Under the pieces are notes generated by a model, which saw nothing but the letters and a program-made list of their open reading frames with translations, was not told the DNA's origin and searched no databases. This document shows, in pieces, positions 24,837-34,992 of a DNA stretch of 64,000 bases; the stretch's first letter is position 1, and each line of letters begins with the position of its first letter. Position numbers and translations under genes: made by a program. The stretch is taken from positions 620,001-684,000 of the forward strand of contig NZ_OY762512.1 in the NCBI RefSeq assembly GCF_963665995.1, read 5' to 3'. This DNA is from Pleurocapsa sp. FMAR1 (GTDB lineage Bacteria > Cyanobacteriota > Cyanobacteriia > Cyanobacteriales > Xenococcaceae).

Positions 24837-25022
24837 TTAGGTAGCGCGAATATTTTGTCTAATCCAGCTAGCATCATCGCTTACTAGCATGGCAATTACA
24901 CTAGCAATTTCTTCAGCTTGTTCTTGATTGCTGTGATAGGTGACAACAACATTGGTACTTTCTTGAGCTAATCGAGTTGCGATCGCTTGTCCAATACCGC
25001 GAGTAGTAATTCTTCGATGTTC
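24837..25022 (-). pseudogene. Short-chain dehydrogenase remnant with internal deletion
   Basis: The minus strand encodes RGIGQAIATRLAQESTNVVV and YHSNQEQAEEIASVI, the N-terminal TGxxxGIG cofactor region of an SDR. This runs directly into AMLVSDDASWI and QNIRAT with a stop at 24837, which resembles the SDR C-terminal 'LASDDASYITGQ' segment. About 170 residues including the YxxxK catalytic site are deleted in frame. The start side abuts the thrC stop. Confidence 0.65.
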
Positions 25023-25026
25023 GCGG

Positions 25027-26139
25027 TTACAAGCCCATTACTCTTGCTACTTTTTCTATTTCTAGAGGAACGCCTAATTTCACCTCGTTAAGGCTATGAT
25101 CTACTGCGCTACTAGGATCTTTTAGACCATTACCTGTAAGGACGCAAACTACCGTAGCGTTGTCTAGGACTCGATCTTTAACCTTAAGCAAACCTGCTAC
25201 TGAAGCTGCACTAGCTGGTTCACAAAATATTCCTTCTTCTGAAGCTAAGAGACGATAAGCATCAAGAATTTCTGTATCGGTTACAGAATTAAATTCTCCT
25301 TGGCTGGCTTCTTGAACGGCGATCGCTTTTTGCCAACTGGCAGGATTACCAATTCTAATTGCTGTTGCTATGGTATCAGGATTATGCACACGCTCACCTG
25401 AAACTAGAGGAGCAGCACCTGCTGCCTGGAAACCCATCATTTTTGGTAGCTGAGAAGATTTTCCAGCGGTATGATATTCGCAAAAGCCCATCCAATAGGC
25501 AGTAATATTACCAGCATTGCCTACAGGAATACATAGCCAGTCGGGAGCATTGCCCAAGACATCAACTATCTCAAAAGCTGCGGTCTTTTGTCCCTGGAGA
25601 CGATAAGGGTTAACAGAATTGACTAACTGAACTGGATAATTTTCAGAAAGCTGACACACAATAGTCAAGGCATCATCAAAGTTACCGTCTACGGCAATTA
25701 TTTCCGCACCGTATAATAAAGCCTGAGCTAGTTTACCTAAAGCAACATAACCATCGGGAATTACTACAAACGCTTTTAAGCCCGCACGACGAGCATAGGC
25801 TGCTGCGGATGCTGATGTATTGCCTGTACTAGCACAGATAACCGCTGTTGCCCCATCTTCTTTAGCTTTGGAAATAGCCATGGTCATACCTCGGTCTTTG
25901 AAACTGCCTGTAGGATTTAGACCATCATATTTGACATAGACTTTGACCCCACGACCAATTTTAGACGAGATGCCATTAGCTAGAATTAAGGGAGTATTAC
26001 CCTCTAGTAAAGTAACTACGGGAGTGGCTTCGCTTACAGGTAAATAAGAGCGATAAGTTTCGATCAAACCCTGCCAGTTATTTGCTGCTTTGGCAACGCT
26101 TGGATAGGATAGGTTGGTCAAGGGGATACTTAGTGTCAC
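25027..26139 (-). CDS. thrC: Threonine synthase
   Basis: 370-residue PLP-dependent enzyme that converts O-phospho-L-homoserine to L-threonine, the last step of threonine biosynthesis. The PLP lysine is Lys81 in GSFKDRG, preceded by KYDGLNPT; the cofactor phosphate loop appears as [13 protein letters not shown] and later PVGNAGN. Length matches the cyanobacterial class II-like short form without the SAM-binding N-terminal extension of plants. It is upstream of an SDR remnant and stands alone, with about 190 bases to the crhR stop. No regulatory element is obvious in its leader beyond dispersed short repeats. Confidence 0.95.
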   Translation of the reverse strand: MTLSIPLTNLSYPSVAKAANNWQGLIETYRSYLPVSEATPVVTLLEGNTPLILANGISSKIGRGVKVYVKYDGLNPTGSFKDRGMTMAISKAKEDGATAVICASTGNTSASAAAYARRAGLKAFVVIPDGYVALGKLAQALLYGAEIIAVDGNFDDALTIVCQLSENYPVQLVNSVNPYRLQGQKTAAFEIVDVLGNAPDWLCIPVGNAGNITAYWMGFCEYHTAGKSSQLPKMMGFQAAGAAPLVSGERVHNPDTIATAIRIGNPASWQKAIAVQEASQGEFNSVTDTEILDAYRLLASEEGIFCEPASAASVAGLLKVKDRVLDNATVVCVLTGNGLKDPSSAVDHSLNEVKLGVPLEIEKVARVMGL

Positions 26140-26331
26140 GAGGGCTATGGAGGGTTATTCGGTAAACTTTGGCTCAAAGCTTTTAGCTACTAGTTATGGT
26201 CTGCTGACAATAGCTAGTAGCTAATAACTTATTGAATAATAATCTTTATTTAACCATAAGAAGCTCACAGTTTTGCGTCCGTCGGCATAAATTATACCTT
26301 GGCTCAAAACTGCTGACTTAATCATAATTAT

Positions 26332-27801
26332 TTATTGTTCAATAATCACTTGGGATCTGACTTTACCTTGGGGCTTAGTTCTAGGAACTAATTTAGACTT
26401 ACTGCCACTGCTGTAGCTGCCTCTACGAGAAGAACGACCTTTTTTGCCTTTAACAACTGGTTTGGAAAAGCTATCTTCAGGAATCTCCCAATCGCCTTTC
26501 ATCCAGTTAGGACAGTCACGGTCATAGACCATTTGCAAGGCTGCTGCTGCGATCGCTTGAGCATCATATTCGTCGCTCAATTCTCTAACTAAAGGCAAGA
26601 ATGATGCCATTCTTTCCCCTGCTAGGGTTTCTTTAATTTTTGCCTGAAGCTTGCCAATGCGCTTGGCTTCTACCTGCGCTCTATTAGGGATTTGAGCAAC
26701 ATCTAGCTTAGAACGGATGCGACGCTCAATTTGATTGAGACTACGACGATCTCCTGATTGGGCAATGGCGATCGCTGTACCTGTTTTACCTGCACGACCA
26801 GTCCGCCCAATACGGTGAATATATGTCTCGGCGTTATCAGGTAAGTCGTAGTTGATTACATGACTCAAATCCTGTACGTCTAGTCCTCTGGCTGCAATAT
26901 CTGTAGCTACTACCATTCTAACTTTGCCATCACGGAAGCGTTTTACTAGTCTTTCTCGCTGCACCTGACTCAAGTTGCCATGATACTCATCAACGCTGTG
27001 ACCTGCTTCTTGCAACTTGCTGGTTAACTCGCTAGCAGTCCGCTTAGTACGAACAAATATAAGCGCAGATTCTGGCTCTTCTAGCTCTAAGATAGGCTGT
27101 AGTGCCTTAATTTTTTGCCAACCACGAGGCACCATATAAACGTGCTGGTCAATTCTAGTCGGTGCTGCTTCTTGTTGCTTAACCGTGATGTATTCGGGAG
27201 AGTTTAAAAAGTTTTTGATCAGATCTTTAATTTCTCTCGGCATAGTGGCGGACAAACAGGCAGTTTGTCTTCCTTCAGGGGTACGACGCAGAATTTTTTT
27301 AATATCGTCGATAAATCCCATACTCAGCATTTCGTCAGCTTCATCTAGAATGGCTAACTTTAGCTCATCTAAAATTAGTTCACGACGTTCTAGAAGATCG
27401 ATTACTCGTCCTGGAGTACCGACAACAATCTGAACTCCTCGGCGCAGTTTACTGATTTGTCTTTCAATAGATTGACCACCATAAACTGTCATAGAAACGA
27501 CTTTTTGTTCTCTGGAGGTGAAATCTTGAATTGCCTGACCCACCTGTTGAGCTAGCTCTCTAGTAGGTGTCAGAATCAAAGCCTGTACGGCCTTGTTATT
27601 GGGATCGACAATTTCTAGTGCAGGAAGGGAAAAAGCTGCGGTTTTCCCTGTCCCTGTTTGAGACTGACCAACAATATCCTTACCTTCTAATAAAGCTGGT
27701 ATGGCATCTTGTTGAATCTGGGTAGGTTCAGTAAATTCTAGCTGTTCTAGCTGTGCTAAACAAGCGTCTGATAGTCCTAAGTCTTGGAAAGTGGTTGTCA
27801 T
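26332..27801 (-). CDS. crhR: DEAD-box RNA helicase (CrhR type)
   Basis: 489 residues, close to the length of Synechocystis CrhR. All helicase motifs are present: Q-motif FTEPTQIQQDAIP, motif I SQTGTGKT, Ia PTRELAQQV, DEAD in AILDEADEMLS, SAT in LSATMP, motif V ARGLDV and motif VI HRIGRTGRAGK. A basic Ser/Gly-rich tail (KGKKGRSSRRGSYSSGSKS) follows the dimerisation/RNA-binding region. It lies 128 bases downstream of rimO on the same strand; a rimO-crhR dicistron is known in cyanobacteria and its helicase is cold- and redox-responsive. It unwinds or anneals RNA in the cytoplasm. Confidence 0.9.
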   Translation of the reverse strand: MTTTFQDLGLSDACLAQLEQLEFTEPTQIQQDAIPALLEGKDIVGQSQTGTGKTAAFSLPALEIVDPNNKAVQALILTPTRELAQQVGQAIQDFTSREQKVVSMTVYGGQSIERQISKLRRGVQIVVGTPGRVIDLLERRELILDELKLAILDEADEMLSMGFIDDIKKILRRTPEGRQTACLSATMPREIKDLIKNFLNSPEYITVKQQEAAPTRIDQHVYMVPRGWQKIKALQPILELEEPESALIFVRTKRTASELTSKLQEAGHSVDEYHGNLSQVQRERLVKRFRDGKVRMVVATDIAARGLDVQDLSHVINYDLPDNAETYIHRIGRTGRAGKTGTAIAIAQSGDRRSLNQIERRIRSKLDVAQIPNRAQVEAKRIGKLQAKIKETLAGERMASFLPLVRELSDEYDAQAIAAAALQMVYDRDCPNWMKGDWEIPEDSFSKPVVKGKKGRSSRRGSYSSGSKSKLVPRTKPQGKVRSQVIIEQ

Positions 27802-27929
27802 AAGTTATGTACTTTTACTGTTTATTTGCTAAAAAACTGTGCAGTTTAATACCGCTATAGATTGTCAGCACCTTAAAATTGCTTTAGCTGAAGGTACTAG
27901 AGACTTTCTACGAATTCCCAACAGTCTGT

Positions 27930-29267
27930 TTAGACTGCTGCATAAGCTGCTACGGGAGCAACTTCCCCATAAAGGTCGTAAACATCTGCGGCAGTGATAT
28001 TTACAGGAATTATTGAACCTAGAGAAGCTTCACCACGAACATATACAAGTCCGTCAACTTCTGGAGCAAATTGTGTAGAGCGACCAATTAACTGCCCCGA
28101 ACTAGGATGTTCTTGTTCGACAAGAACATTTAATTTTTTACCGACATAAGCTTGGTTTTTAGCAGCAGCAATTGGTTGCTGGGTCTGCATTAAAATATCT
28201 CGGCGATTATTGCTGATTTGGGGATCAACTTGATTTTCCATGCTGTGAGCAGGGGCTTCCTCTTCAGGAGAGAATGTGAACACCCCAACGTGGTCAAACT
28301 CATGTCGTTTGACAAATTCTACTAAATGCTGGAAATGAGCTTCTGTTTCCCCAGGAAAACCAACTATAAAAGTAGTCCTCAATACTGCCCCTGGTAATTC
28401 TTGTTTAATACGCTCAATAATGGCATCGTTTACCCTTCCCTGCCAAGGGCGATTCATGGCTCTTAAAATTTCGGGATGGGAATGCTGTAAGGGTAAATCT
28501 AGATAAGGAAGAATATTAGGTGTATCTCTAATGGCAGCTATGACATCTGAAGTTAATCCTGTGGGATAAGCATAGTGAATCCTGATCCAAGGCACGTCAA
28601 CCTTGCCCAACTCGATTAAAAGCTCTGCCAGCATCGGTTTGCCATAAAGATCTTTGCCATAGTTGGTGGTGATTTGGGAAATCAGAATTATTTCTTGTAC
28701 TCCCTGGGAAGCTAAAGACTTAGCTTCAGCGACAATTGATTCAATCGAACGCGATCGCTGATTACCCCGCAGATGAGGAATAATGCAAAAAGCACAGCGA
28801 TAGTCGCAGCCTTCTGCCACTCTCAGGTACGCTACCCCTTCAGTAGTAGTTCGGTAGCGAGGAACTGTCTCATCGGCAATATAAACTGGTTCTTCAGTGA
28901 TTTCGATGACTCTTTCCCCTGTTTGGGTGCGCTCAATCACGTCAACTATTTTGTGATAGTCGCCACTACCCACTACCGCCATTGCTTCAGGTAATTCTTC
29001 TAAAAGTTCCCCCTGAAAGTGCTGCGCCATACAGCCAGTAATGACAATCTTTTTATCTGCTTCTGCTAATTCTACTAATGTACGAACTGATTCTTCTCTA
29101 GCTTCTTGAATAAAACTACAGGTATTGACAATTACATAATCAGCTAATTCTTCGTTGGAATCTACTTGATAACCTGCTTGAGCTAATAAGCCCAGCATAT
29201 GTTCTGAATCTATACGGTTTTTTTCACATCCCAAATGGGATATAGCTATAGTTGGCTTATTTGCCAT
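27930..29267 (-). CDS. rimO: Ribosomal protein S12 methylthiotransferase
   Basis: 445-residue radical-SAM enzyme that adds a methylthio group to the conserved Asp of ribosomal protein S12. The N-terminal UPF0004 domain has [21 protein letters not shown] and ITGCMAQ, giving three cluster cysteines. The radical SAM motif is Cys154-x3-Cys158-x2-Cys161 in [15 protein letters not shown] domain closes the protein ([19 protein letters not shown]). RimO rather than MiaB is favoured by '[11 protein letters not shown]' and the 'FSPEEEAPA' block. First gene of the rimO-crhR unit. A candidate structured RNA lies about 110 bases upstream of its start. Confidence 0.95.
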   Translation of the reverse strand: MANKPTIAISHLGCEKNRIDSEHMLGLLAQAGYQVDSNEELADYVIVNTCSFIQEAREESVRTLVELAEADKKIVITGCMAQHFQGELLEELPEAMAVVGSGDYHKIVDVIERTQTGERVIEITEEPVYIADETVPRYRTTTEGVAYLRVAEGCDYRCAFCIIPHLRGNQRSRSIESIVAEAKSLASQGVQEIILISQITTNYGKDLYGKPMLAELLIELGKVDVPWIRIHYAYPTGLTSDVIAAIRDTPNILPYLDLPLQHSHPEILRAMNRPWQGRVNDAIIERIKQELPGAVLRTTFIVGFPGETEAHFQHLVEFVKRHEFDHVGVFTFSPEEEAPAHSMENQVDPQISNNRRDILMQTQQPIAAAKNQAYVGKKLNVLVEQEHPSSGQLIGRSTQFAPEVDGLVYVRGEASLGSIIPVNITAADVYDLYGEVAPVAAYAAV

Positions 29268-29376
29268 TTTTCATCCTAATTTTTAAAGACCAAATACAAA
29301 GGTTGCTACTAATTTGCACGATTGTCTGAAACTTTTACACCCAAAGGCAATAAAAATTTCTCCTATCTATATATAT

Positions 29377-29550
29377 GGTCAGACTCAATATCTTGTCTGC
29401 GTGGAGCGTTAACCTCCTGGTCTTGAACAACTATAAAATATAATTTATAAAATATAAATATTTAGACCAACTGTTGGATTATGCTTCCTTAGTTTCGCGG
29501 CGGAGCAGGAGCTAACCAGACAGTTTGTATTCCGCAAAACTATTTTTTAT
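29377..29550 (+). ncRNA. Candidate structured non-coding RNA between rimO and btpA
   Basis: A TATATATAT stretch (29367-29375) is followed by a region that folds on itself. Outer helix: gtctg (29395-29399) with cagac (29517-29521), then gttaacctcct (29408-29418) with aggagctaac (29507-29516). Inside: ggtct (29419-29423) with agacc (29464-29468), a small ccaactgttgg hairpin, and gcttcc/ggagc (29483-29506). Immediately after comes agttt/aaact and a T-rich run (29541-29546), like an intrinsic terminator. No ORF fits. This could be a 6S-like or other trans-acting RNA, or a leader element of btpA; I could not match it to a named family. The rest of the 29268-29763 interval shows no gene. Confidence 0.4.
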
Positions 29551-29799
29551 TGAAGACACCGCTTCTGAGGGAGTTTGACTTTTGGCTATACATATCAATC
29601 GAAATACGTAAATAACCCTTTCGTTAAATTATATTAACAGATAAATTACTTCAGTGGGAATCAAAAGCAGCAAAATTATCGGATCTAGCTTCAAAATTAC
29701 ATTTAGTTGGGACTTGATGAGAGTATATACAGTATCTAGCTTTGTCTGAGATAATAGTAACTTTTGCAGAGGAGAAACAATAGTCGTGGTGAATTCATA

Positions 29800-30648
29800 G
29801 TGGAATTAAAACAAATTTGGCAAACAAATCGTCCAGTGATTGGGGTGGTTCATTTATCTCCTTTACCTACCTCTGCTCGTTGGCAAGGTAAACTTCAAGA
29901 GGTCATTGCCAGAGCCGAACAGGAAGCTACTGCCCTAGCAGCGGGGGGAGTAGACGGTATTATTATTGAAAACTTTTTTGATGCTCCTTTTACGAAAGAC
30001 TGTGTCGATCCTGCGGTAGTCAGTTCTATGACCCTGATTGTCGATCGCCTGAAGGGAATGGTGATGTTACCCATTGGCATTAATGTTCTGCGGAACGATG
30101 CTAAAAGTGCTATGGCGATCGCCACCTGTACAGATGTGCAGTTTATTCGTGTCAACGTTCTAACGGGAATTATGGCAACGGATCAGGGATTAATTGAGGG
30201 AAAAGCTCATGAATTACTCAAATATCGTCGAGAATTAGGCTCACAAGTAGCAATTTTGGCAGATGTTTTAGTTAAGCACGCTCGACCTTTGAGTACGCCT
30301 AATTTAACCACCGCAGTCAAAGACACCATCGAAAGAGGTTTAGCAGATGGAGTAATTTTATCAGGCTGGGCGACGGGCAGCCCACCAACTCAAGAAGATC
30401 TCGAATTAGCATCCGCAGCAGCAGGAGATACTCCTGTATTTATTGGCAGTGGAGCAAATTGGGAAAATATAACCCAACTTATGCAGGCTGCTGATGGTGT
30501 GATTGTTTCAAGCTCTCTCAAACGCTATGGCAAAATCAGCGAAACTATCGATCCCATTCGCGTATCTCAGTTTGTTGAAGCAGCCAAATCTGCTCCCAGA
30601 GAGGAAAAGCAAGCAAATTCTAATTCCTCAGTTAAGCAATTTAGTTAG
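29800..30648 (+). CDS. btpA: Photosystem I biogenesis protein BtpA
   Basis: About 282 residues of the BtpA family, a TIM-barrel-like protein attached to thylakoids and needed for stable photosystem I reaction-centre accumulation in Synechocystis. The family start 'RPVIGVVHLSPLP' is at residues 10-22 from GTG 29800; GGVDGIIIENFFDAPF and GVILSGWATGSPP are further signatures. I prefer GTG 29800; a TTG at 29764 in frame would add residues not shared by the family. A Shine-Dalgarno-like gaggaga lies at 29770-29776. A Ser/Asn-rich tail of about 20 residues ends the protein. It is followed after 168 bases by the VKOR fusion on the same strand. Confidence 0.9.
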   Translation: MELKQIWQTNRPVIGVVHLSPLPTSARWQGKLQEVIARAEQEATALAAGGVDGIIIENFFDAPFTKDCVDPAVVSSMTLIVDRLKGMVMLPIGINVLRNDAKSAMAIATCTDVQFIRVNVLTGIMATDQGLIEGKAHELLKYRRELGSQVAILADVLVKHARPLSTPNLTTAVKDTIERGLADGVILSGWATGSPPTQEDLELASAAAGDTPVFIGSGANWENITQLMQAADGVIVSSSLKRYGKISETIDPIRVSQFVEAAKSAPREEKQANSNSSVKQFS

Positions 30649-30816
30649 TCAGGGATCGAGCCTTATTTAAACTCAAGCTATAATTTGGACAACAAACCAT
30701 TGATCGTAATGTTATTTACCATTTATCAATATTTCAGTGGCTTAATGATAAATGTTTAATGTTTACTGTTCAATGAAAAAACGAACTCATAAAATTGACA
30801 TATACATATAGTTGTT

Positions 30817-31815
30817 ATGCGCCGTAGACGTTCTTTACCCTGGATATATCGCTGGTCACGTCCTTTAATTGGGGCAGTAGCCATTGCAGGAACAGTTTTA
30901 ACTGCTTTTTTAACGGTCAAAAAGCTGACTGGAGCCACCTTGGAATGTGGCATAAACTCTGCTGGTGGTGGTTGCGGAGGTGTCTTAAATAGTCCTTACG
31001 CCGAAGTATTTGGATTGCCTTTAAGTTTGTTTGGTTGTTTGGCATATATTTCCATGGCAGCTTTTGCTCTTGTTCCCTTAGCAATTAGTTATGACAAACA
31101 GAAAAACCGTAAAAAGCAGCTAGAAAGCCTCACCTGGTGGTTATTGTTAGCAGGCAGTATTGCTATGGCAGTATTTAGTGGCTATTTGATGTATATTCTT
31201 GCCACAGAATTAAAGACAGTTTGTCCTTACTGTATTGGTTCGGCAGCATTTTCTCTAAGTCTATTAGTTTTGACTATCACAGGTAGAGACTGGGAAGATA
31301 TAGGACAAATATTATTTACGGCAGCCATAGTGGCATTGCTTACTATAGTTGTCACTTTGGGAATTTATGCTAACGTTAATCCCTCCATTGCTCAAGCAGA
31401 TAGCTCTCCATCAGAAGTAGTCGATCCCCAAGATGGCAAGATTGTTATTCCTGAACCTATGGGAGCTCCTACACCACCTAAAGGCTGGGAAATTACTACT
31501 GTTTCTGGAGAGGCGGAAATTGCTTTGGCTAATCATTTAAAATCCACTGATGTCAAGATGTATGGAGCGTTTTGGTGTCCTCATTGCTACCAACAAAAGG
31601 AATTATTTGGTAAAGAAGCGTTTGCCGAAATTGATTATGTTGAATGCGATCCCCAGGGAAAAAATCCGCAGCGAGATACTTGTATAGCCAAAGGCATTCA
31701 GTCTTTTCCTACTTGGGAAATTGACGGTCAACTTTACCCAGGCACAAAGGAACTAGACGAATTTGCCAAACTATCTAAATATGAAGGCGAGAAGAACTTC
31801 AAATACAAGCTGTAA
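30817..31815 (+). CDS. VKOR-thioredoxin fusion, thiol oxidoreductase of the thylakoid lumen
   Basis: 332 residues. The N-terminal half is a vitamin K epoxide reductase homologue with about five helices; the loop cysteines are in LECGINSAGGGCGG and the quinone-linked active site is Cys136-Pro-Tyr-Cys139. A linker (about 190-220) leads to a thioredoxin-like domain with Cys254-Pro-His-Cys257 in AFWCPHCYQQKE and two more cysteines (ECDPQ, DTCIAKG). This is the cyanobacterial/plant LTO1-type fusion that makes disulfides in lumenal or periplasmic proteins and passes electrons to quinone. The basic start MRRRRSLPW fits the positive-inside rule. A perfect 11-bp inverted repeat lies 56 bases after the stop. 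Confidence 0.95.
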   Translation: MRRRRSLPWIYRWSRPLIGAVAIAGTVLTAFLTVKKLTGATLECGINSAGGGCGGVLNSPYAEVFGLPLSLFGCLAYISMAAFALVPLAISYDKQKNRKKQLESLTWWLLLAGSIAMAVFSGYLMYILATELKTVCPYCIGSAAFSLSLLVLTITGRDWEDIGQILFTAAIVALLTIVVTLGIYANVNPSIAQADSSPSEVVDPQDGKIVIPEPMGAPTPPKGWEITTVSGEAEIALANHLKSTDVKMYGAFWCPHCYQQKELFGKEAFAEIDYVECDPQGKNPQRDTCIAKGIQSFPTWEIDGQLYPGTKELDEFAKLSKYEGEKNFKYKL

Positions 31816-31870
31816 TTTTGTAGCCTTTTTGTATATTTCTTTATACCTCATCCTTTCTTATCTCTATTTG

Positions 31871-31902
31871 TACAGCAAGCTGATAGTATCTAGCTTGCTG
31901 TA
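31871..31902. repeat. Perfect 11-bp inverted repeat after the VKOR gene
   Basis: tacagcaagct (31871-31881) and agcttgctgta (31892-31902) are exact reverse complements around a 10-base loop. There is no T-run after it, so it is not a canonical intrinsic terminator; it may stabilise the 3' end of the mRNA or mark an operator for the following broken gene. Confidence 0.6.
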
Positions 31903-31962
31903 ATCAAAATTGAAGCTATATATATGTAGTTTTCAACCCAGTAGGTAGTAAAAAGCGATCGC

Positions 31963-33786
31963 ATGAGTAAATTGTTGGTTGGGCTAGTTGGTGGGATTTC
32001 GCTACTCCTATTAAAACCAAGCGTCACTAATGCTCAATCAACAAAAATACCAAGTGAAAATAAGTTAGAGCCGACTAAAATTACCTTTACACCTTTAGCC
32101 AAACAGTTATTTGCTCAACCTACAGCTAAACATTTAGGTCAAGGAGAAGTTTTAATCAATCTCGATACCCGCAGCTTTTTCTTTCCTGATTTGGTCAGAG
32201 ATACTGTCGATAATAGTGATAGTGCGGTCAACTTTAATACTGGCTTTAGCTGGGGTATTAGCGATGATTTACAGCTAAGTCTTCAGTTTCAGCACGTAGA
32301 CAGTAGCTCGCCTATTAAGCAGGGCAATTTTACTTTAGAACGCACTGAAGATAACGAAGTAGCCTTAGAACTTAAGCAAAGACTTTGGAGTAATAAAGCA
32401 TAAACACAAGCTTTAAGCGGTGTATTTGCAGCTTCTTGGGGAACTCGTGGCTTTATGTTTACTCAAGGGCAAGAATCAACGGAATTTAATAATTGAGATG
32501 TATTTGTCTCTTTAGCTGTGCCTTTTATGGCTGATGTTGGCAATCGCTGGCAGTTTAATCTTGCGCCGACGGTGGCATTCTTTAAAGATGAGAGTGCAGA
32601 GTTTTTTCGTCGCCTGCCTAATGATAACGAGAGTTTTGGTACGGTTTTAGGTTTGGCTGGAGCAGTTTCTTATCAGCTAAACCCCAGATTATTTGTTTTT
32701 GGCGATGTATTTTTGCCTTTGACTGGCAATAACAGTATTAATCGAGATTCAGGCAAACTAGATAAAGAGATCGCCTACAATGCAGGAATACGTTATTTAA
32801 CTAATCCCCGTCTGGCTTTAGACCTATATGCTACTAATACTGCTGCTAGTTTTGTCCCTCTTTCACTGACTGCTGACAGAGACTTCGTGGGTTTGGGAGC
32901 TAATTTGGTCTTTATGCCTGATGTATTCTCAGCAAATCGTAAATATAATGATGACTTCTCAGCAACTTCAACTGATACAGAATCTTTAACTACAGATGGT
33001 TTAGCTTTTTTTGATGGTGGCACTATACCCAGTTGCAAACTAGCTTTGCAACTTCAACGAGGCAGTCAGGGAGTTTTAACTGCTATCCGCTACGGCTTAC
33101 TCAAAGACTTGGAAGGAGGAATTTTTCTTGACTACGTTGCAGGAGATATTGACGAATCAGAACAGGGGATCGGCGGTAAAGTACGTTTTTTAAATCAAGC
33201 TAAAAATGCGCCTTTTACCTTAAGTGCTGCTGTAACTGCTAGTTTAACTAACGAACCCTTTCTTAATTTCTTTGAGAACGATGCAACTGCTTTTGAACGT
33301 TCTGGGTTAGATAAAACCGTACCTATTTTTACTCCAGGAGGAGACGATGCTTTTAGAGTAAAGCGACTTATTCTAAATTTTGCCTTACCCGTCCACTACA
33401 AAATAAATGATGGTGCAGCAGTCTGGATAACGCCCATACTTGGTTATGTACAACGTCAGAGTATGGAAACTGGCGGATTTAATTTGGGTGGCGCGATCGC
33501 TGTTCATCAAGGAGTTAGTCTTACAGGAGAAGTCTGCGTAAACCTGGTTGGCGAAGGAAATAGCCTTGTTGACGGACAGCGAGAGAATAAGATTCCTTGG
33601 ACAGTTGGGGTGCGTTGGACACCATTATTTCTGTTAGGCAAAAAGGCTAATAGTGATAACGGCGATCCTCATTTAGAACTGTATTTGACTAATCGAGTTG
33701 GTTCTTCTACTTGGCATCAATTAAGGGTTGGAGAAAACAATAATATAGGTGTTGGAGTTGGTTTGTTTATACCTTTTTCTTTGTAG
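31963..33786 (+). pseudogene. Exported beta-barrel-like protein gene with two in-frame nonsense codons
   Basis: One continuous reading frame of 607 codons interrupted only by TAA at 32401-32403 and TGA at 32494-32496; no frameshift. A signal peptide opens it (LVGLVGGISLLLLKPSVTNAQ). The rest has the alternating aromatic/hydrophobic pattern and glycine-rich turns of an outer-membrane barrel: FNTGFSWGISDDLQLSLQFQ, LFVFGDVFLPL, AYNAGIRYLTNPRLALDLYA, LPVHYKINDGAAVWITPILGY and a C-terminal GVGLFIPFSL. I do not recognise a named family. The stretch between the stops (about 30 codons) still reads as protein. Either it is newly inactivated or the stops are read through. Confidence 0.75.
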
Positions 33787-33820
33787 TCTTAACTTAGGAT
33801 TAAATTACATTTTTGTAGCT

Positions 33821-34300
33821 ATGATGAAAATTAGATTATTTCAATCAGAAGATACAGAACAAATAGCTCAACTATTTTACGATACGGTTAGACATATAAA
33901 TATTCAAGACTATTCTAAAGAACAGGTTGAGGCTTGGTCACCTGATAATATTTGTTTCAGAAATTGGCTGGAAATATGTTCGAGCAGATTTACCTATGTG
34001 GCTGAACAAGATAATAAAATAATTGGTTTTGGCGAATTGGAAGCAAGTGGTCATATTGATCGTTTCTATTCTCATCACAAGTATCAACGTCAAGGAGTCG
34101 GCAACAAAATATATAAAGCCATAGAAAACAAAGCTTTAGAGTTAAATTTAACTCGTTTATTTACTGAAGCTAGCATTACCGCTCAACCATTTTTCATTAA
34201 GCAAGGATTTTCAGTTGTCAAAGAACAACAGGTAGCTTGTAGAGAAGAAACTTTTAAGAATTATTTGATGGAAAAGCAACTAACTACTAAGTCGTTTTGA
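33821..34300 (+). CDS. GNAT-family N-acetyltransferase
   Basis: About 160 residues from ATG 33821 (a second ATG follows directly). The acetyl-CoA binding signature RQGVGNKIYKAIE is at about residues 89-101, preceded by the beta4 strand with GFGELEASGHIDRFYSHH. The C-terminal TEASITAQPFFIKQGF is the usual beta6-beta7 region of small-molecule acetyltransferases. Substrate is unknown. It follows the broken barrel gene by 34 bases. Confidence 0.88.
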   Translation: MMKIRLFQSEDTEQIAQLFYDTVRHINIQDYSKEQVEAWSPDNICFRNWLEICSSRFTYVAEQDNKIIGFGELEASGHIDRFYSHHKYQRQGVGNKIYKAIENKALELNLTRLFTEASITAQPFFIKQGFSVVKEQQVACREETFKNYLMEKQLTTKSF

Positions 34301-34349
34301 TTTTATTGGAGAGGTGGATGTAAACTTAATTGACAAAACACTACGGTTA

Positions 34350-34685
34350 CTAAATAAATTCTACTCTCCCTTCAATATCATCTAATTCTACCCATTCCCA
34401 AATTAAAGCTAAAGTATTAATAATTTCGCCAATATTTCGACTTCTTTGACGACAATATGTAATTCCACAATGAGAAATGCCAGCTTGATGCAACTTCAAA
34501 AAGTCATCATCTTGAGTAAAAACGACTCTTTCTTCGATAAATGCAAATGCCATTTGTTCTTCATCGGATGCACTAATCAAACCTACTTCTGAAGTTGTAG
34601 TAACATCAATTCCTCTTCGTCTTAATCCGTTGGCGATTGCATTACTTACGTTTTCATCCAGATGAAACTTAATCCTGCCTGACAT
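34350..34685 (-). CDS. DUF5615 PIN-like toxin
   Basis: 111 residues of the DUF5615 (Mut7-C-like, PIN-related) family. The start FHLDENVSNAIANGLRRRGIDV carries the typical 'LDEN' acidic pair, and VVFTQDDDFLKLH the second acidic cluster. The gene overlaps the preceding DUF433 gene by 17 bases. DUF433/DUF5615 pairs are regarded as a VapBC-like type II toxin-antitoxin system; ribonuclease activity is assumed from the fold. Downstream is the convergent acetyltransferase gene. Confidence 0.85.
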   Translation of the reverse strand: MSGRIKFHLDENVSNAIANGLRRRGIDVTTTSEVGLISASDEEQMAFAFIEERVVFTQDDDFLKLHQAGISHCGITYCRQRSRNIGEIINTLALIWEWVELDDIEGRVEFI

Positions 34686-34992
34686 TTCGCTCTTTCAATT
34701 TACCTCGAAGGATAGAAGGTGTTTTTGCTGCTAACTCCTGAGCAAAAGTTTCACTGTCTCTGATATTTTGTCTAATTTCTTCTAGATGGTCGTAATAGTA
34801 AGATAATGCAGCGTATACGTCAGCTAGAGTGATACTGGGATGATGATCAATAATTTCATCGGCAGAAAGACTCATCATTTCATGCCAAATAACTATATCT
34901 TGCACTCTAATGCGATGCCCAGCAATACGAGGCTTTCCATCACACACTCCAGGGGTAATTTCAATGTGTTGAGTTACTGATGTTGGAGACAC
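34669..34992 (-). CDS. DUF433 antitoxin
   Basis: 107 residues. DUF433 proteins are small winged-helix-like antitoxins; the signature 'ITPGVCDGKPRIAGHRIRV' (about residues 12-30) and 'LTLADVYAALSYYYDH' style helix (here SITLADVYAALSYYYDH) are plain. The C-terminus is charged and overlaps the toxin start by 17 bases, exactly the same overlap as the VapC/AbrB pair at 18025-18041. It probably neutralises the DUF5615 toxin and represses the pair. Confidence 0.87.
   Translation of the reverse strand: MSPTSVTQHIEITPGVCDGKPRIAGHRIRVQDIVIWHEMMSLSADEIIDHHPSITLADVYAALSYYYDHLEEIRQNIRDSETFAQELAAKTPSILRGKLKERNVRQD

Noticed and set aside
29786-29802. Tiny upstream frame (GTG GTG AAT TCA TAG) overlapping the btpA start
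   Set aside because: Four codons with a good Shine-Dalgarno could be an upstream ORF, but such short frames arise by chance and there is no further support.
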